Below, one piece after another: positions 5,621 through 6,166 of a stretch of 6,166 nt of DNA. This stretch comes from Desulfobacterales bacterium. Its GTDB lineage: Bacteria; Desulfobacterota; Desulfobacteria; Desulfobacterales; SpSt-501. The position numbers were made by a program, and so were the translations under genes. Numbering within the stretch: the first letter of the stretch is position 1; each line of letters begins with the position of its first letter. The DNA lies in NCBI GenBank assembly GCA_025454275.1, contig JALOOS010000120.1, positions 1 to 6,166 on the forward strand, written 5' to 3'. A model generated the notes under the pieces. The model ran no database searches. It was given only the letters and a program-made list of their open reading frames with translations, and had not been told where the DNA came from.

Positions 5621-6001
5621 TCAATAATAGGAGTAGTAGCGGATGCCGAGTCGAAAGCCCTGAGCGCTGCGGTGGCCCAAGGGCCGGCACCACTTGATCT
5701 CACCCAGGACCAGGGTTCGAAACCCTGGTGATAACGGGAGCTCCGGGTGAAGCGACCCGTCCCGCGGGGTGGTGCCGGCAAGGCGCAGCTGGACGCTCGT
5801 CCCCGCCATCAACCGCCGATCGGTTTCCACGCAGATCCCCTCCAGCCCGTAGTCGACCATCCAGGCCGCCGCCACCGCAGCCCGGTTGAACACCGAGAGC
5901 GCCAGCGGCAGCCGTTGGGAGTGCCTCGGAAACCGGCGCCTTTCAAGCTCCCTCGGCCGGCCGTTGACACCCCGGGCGGGTCCTCCCCCGGAGGTCCGCA
6001 C
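5621..6001 (-). CDS. PilZ-domain protein (5' end uncertain)
   Basis: PilZ domains bind cyclic di-GMP and pass the signal to motility, adhesion or transcription partners. With the GTG start at 6001 the product has 126 residues. The PilZ pattern is visible: RRRFPR (21-26) for the RxxxR guanine-binding motif, a strand LPLALSVFN, then D50-Y-G-L-E-G55 in the place of the (D/N)xSxxG motif, the strand SVQLRL, VLGEIKWC and a C-terminal FRLGIRYYSYY. The Ser of the second motif is Gly here, which may weaken ligand binding. No good ribosome site precedes GTG 6001. The best start signal nearby (GGGAGG, ATG 6093) lies in a different frame, so the gene may carry a frameshift. The frame itself stays open to 6151, but that would run into the promoter. 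It ends 124 bases before cooS in the same orientation and may be co-transcribed with it. Confidence 0.7.
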   Translation of the reverse strand: MRTSGGGPARGVNGRPRELERRRFPRHSQRLPLALSVFNRAAVAAAWMVDYGLEGICVETDRRLMAGTSVQLRLAGTTPRDGSLHPELPLSPGFRTLVLGEIKWCRPLGHRSAQGFRLGIRYYSYY

Positions 6002-6093
6002 CGATGTTGTGGCTCCCGGCCTCCGGCCGACCGCATGCCGTGATCGCACCCGGAGAGGCCGGCCTCTCCGGCGAACCCGTAAAAAGAGTCCAT
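5985..6093 (-). other. Possible displaced 5' end of the PilZ gene (out of frame)
   Basis: ATG 6093 follows GGGAGG (6099-6104) with 5-base spacing and lies about 43 bases after the start predicted from the 6147-6162 promoter. It is the best start signal in the region. Its frame (MDSFYGFAGEAGLSG...) is GC-rich at third positions but is one base out of phase with the PilZ frame, and without a shift it ends at 5809 with no PilZ domain. One extra G in the minus-strand G-run at 5985-5989 would join the two frames into one protein. A sequencing indel, a real mutation or a programmed shift are all possible. Confidence 0.4.
6050..6071. repeat. 22-bp perfect palindrome upstream of PilZ frame
   Basis: The sequence is fully self-complementary, half-site CCGGAGAGGCC. 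It lies between the sigma-54 promoter (6147-6162) and the PilZ domain. No T-run follows on either strand, so it is not a terminator. It could be an operator for a dimeric repressor, a leader hairpin (9-bp stem, CCGG loop), or part of coding sequence if translation starts at 6093. Confidence 0.5.
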
Positions 6094-6146
6094 GAGCCCC
6101 TCCCGGATCTGGAACAACTGGAAACCGCGGGTATGGCCTGCTTAAA

Positions 6147-6162
6147 AGCAAGGCGTATGCCA
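6147..6162 (-). promoter_or_regulatory. Sigma-54 (-24/-12) promoter for PilZ-cooS
   Basis: On the minus strand TGGCATACGCCTTGCT matches the sigma-54 consensus with one change. GG and GC are exactly 12 bases apart, and the -12 element is followed by TTT. The predicted start is near 6136. It shares TGGCATA-N4-TTGCTTTT with the 301-316 promoter. It reads toward the PilZ gene and, through it, cooS. Enhancer sites for it would lie beyond the window edge. Confidence 0.7.
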
Positions 6163-6166
6163 GCTT

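Overview
The window is GC-rich and fits an anaerobic Desulfobacterota (deltaproteobacterial) organism, probably a sulfate reducer or a relative. This rests on four things: a monofunctional Ni-Fe CO dehydrogenase (CooS), a heterodisulfide-reductase-like CCG-domain iron-sulfur protein with an apparent selenocysteine, two sigma-54-type promoters, and the tail of an NtrC-family activator. The taxon is inferred from gene content only.

Layout. Positions 1-141 (+) are the C-terminal Fis-type helix-turn-helix of a sigma-54 activator. Positions 142-666 are non-coding. They hold an AT-rich stretch with a small dyad near 212-222, a near-consensus sigma-54 promoter at 301-316, and a 142-bp element at 461-602 with 15-bp perfect terminal inverted repeats and GACTC flanking repeats (MITE-like, or a structured leader). 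Next come a GAF-domain protein (667-1266, +) and an 88-aa protein of unknown function (1325-1591, +). A hairpin terminator at 1592-1622 separates these from the convergent minus-strand genes.

Read in transcription order, the minus strand holds a sigma-54 promoter at 6147-6162, a PilZ-domain gene (frame 5621-6001, 5' end unclear and possibly frameshifted), cooS (5496-3466), a hairpin with a short U-tract at 3359-3383, an 86-aa zinc-ribbon protein (3320-3060), and the CCG-domain iron-sulfur protein (2976-1657).

The main observation is that the CCG gene is interrupted by one in-frame TGA (2245-2247). It lies inside the family-like motif E-[TGA]-G-H, the homology continues in the same frame, and a 7-bp hairpin with a GG-containing loop follows at bacterial SECIS distance. 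The parsimonious reading is a 439-aa selenoprotein with Sec at residue 244, not a pseudogene or two genes.

How the genes may work together (inference): CooS oxidises CO (or reduces CO2) through its C-cluster and passes electrons through its B and D clusters. No CooF-type ferredoxin or CooC maturation gene is seen here. The co-oriented zinc-ribbon and selenocysteine CCG proteins are candidate partners, with the CCG protein as a possible thiol/disulfide or electron-transfer module. Both promoters share TGGCATA-N4-TTGCTTTT, so the GAF branch and the PilZ-cooS branch may answer to one sigma-54 activator, possibly the one whose end is at position 1.
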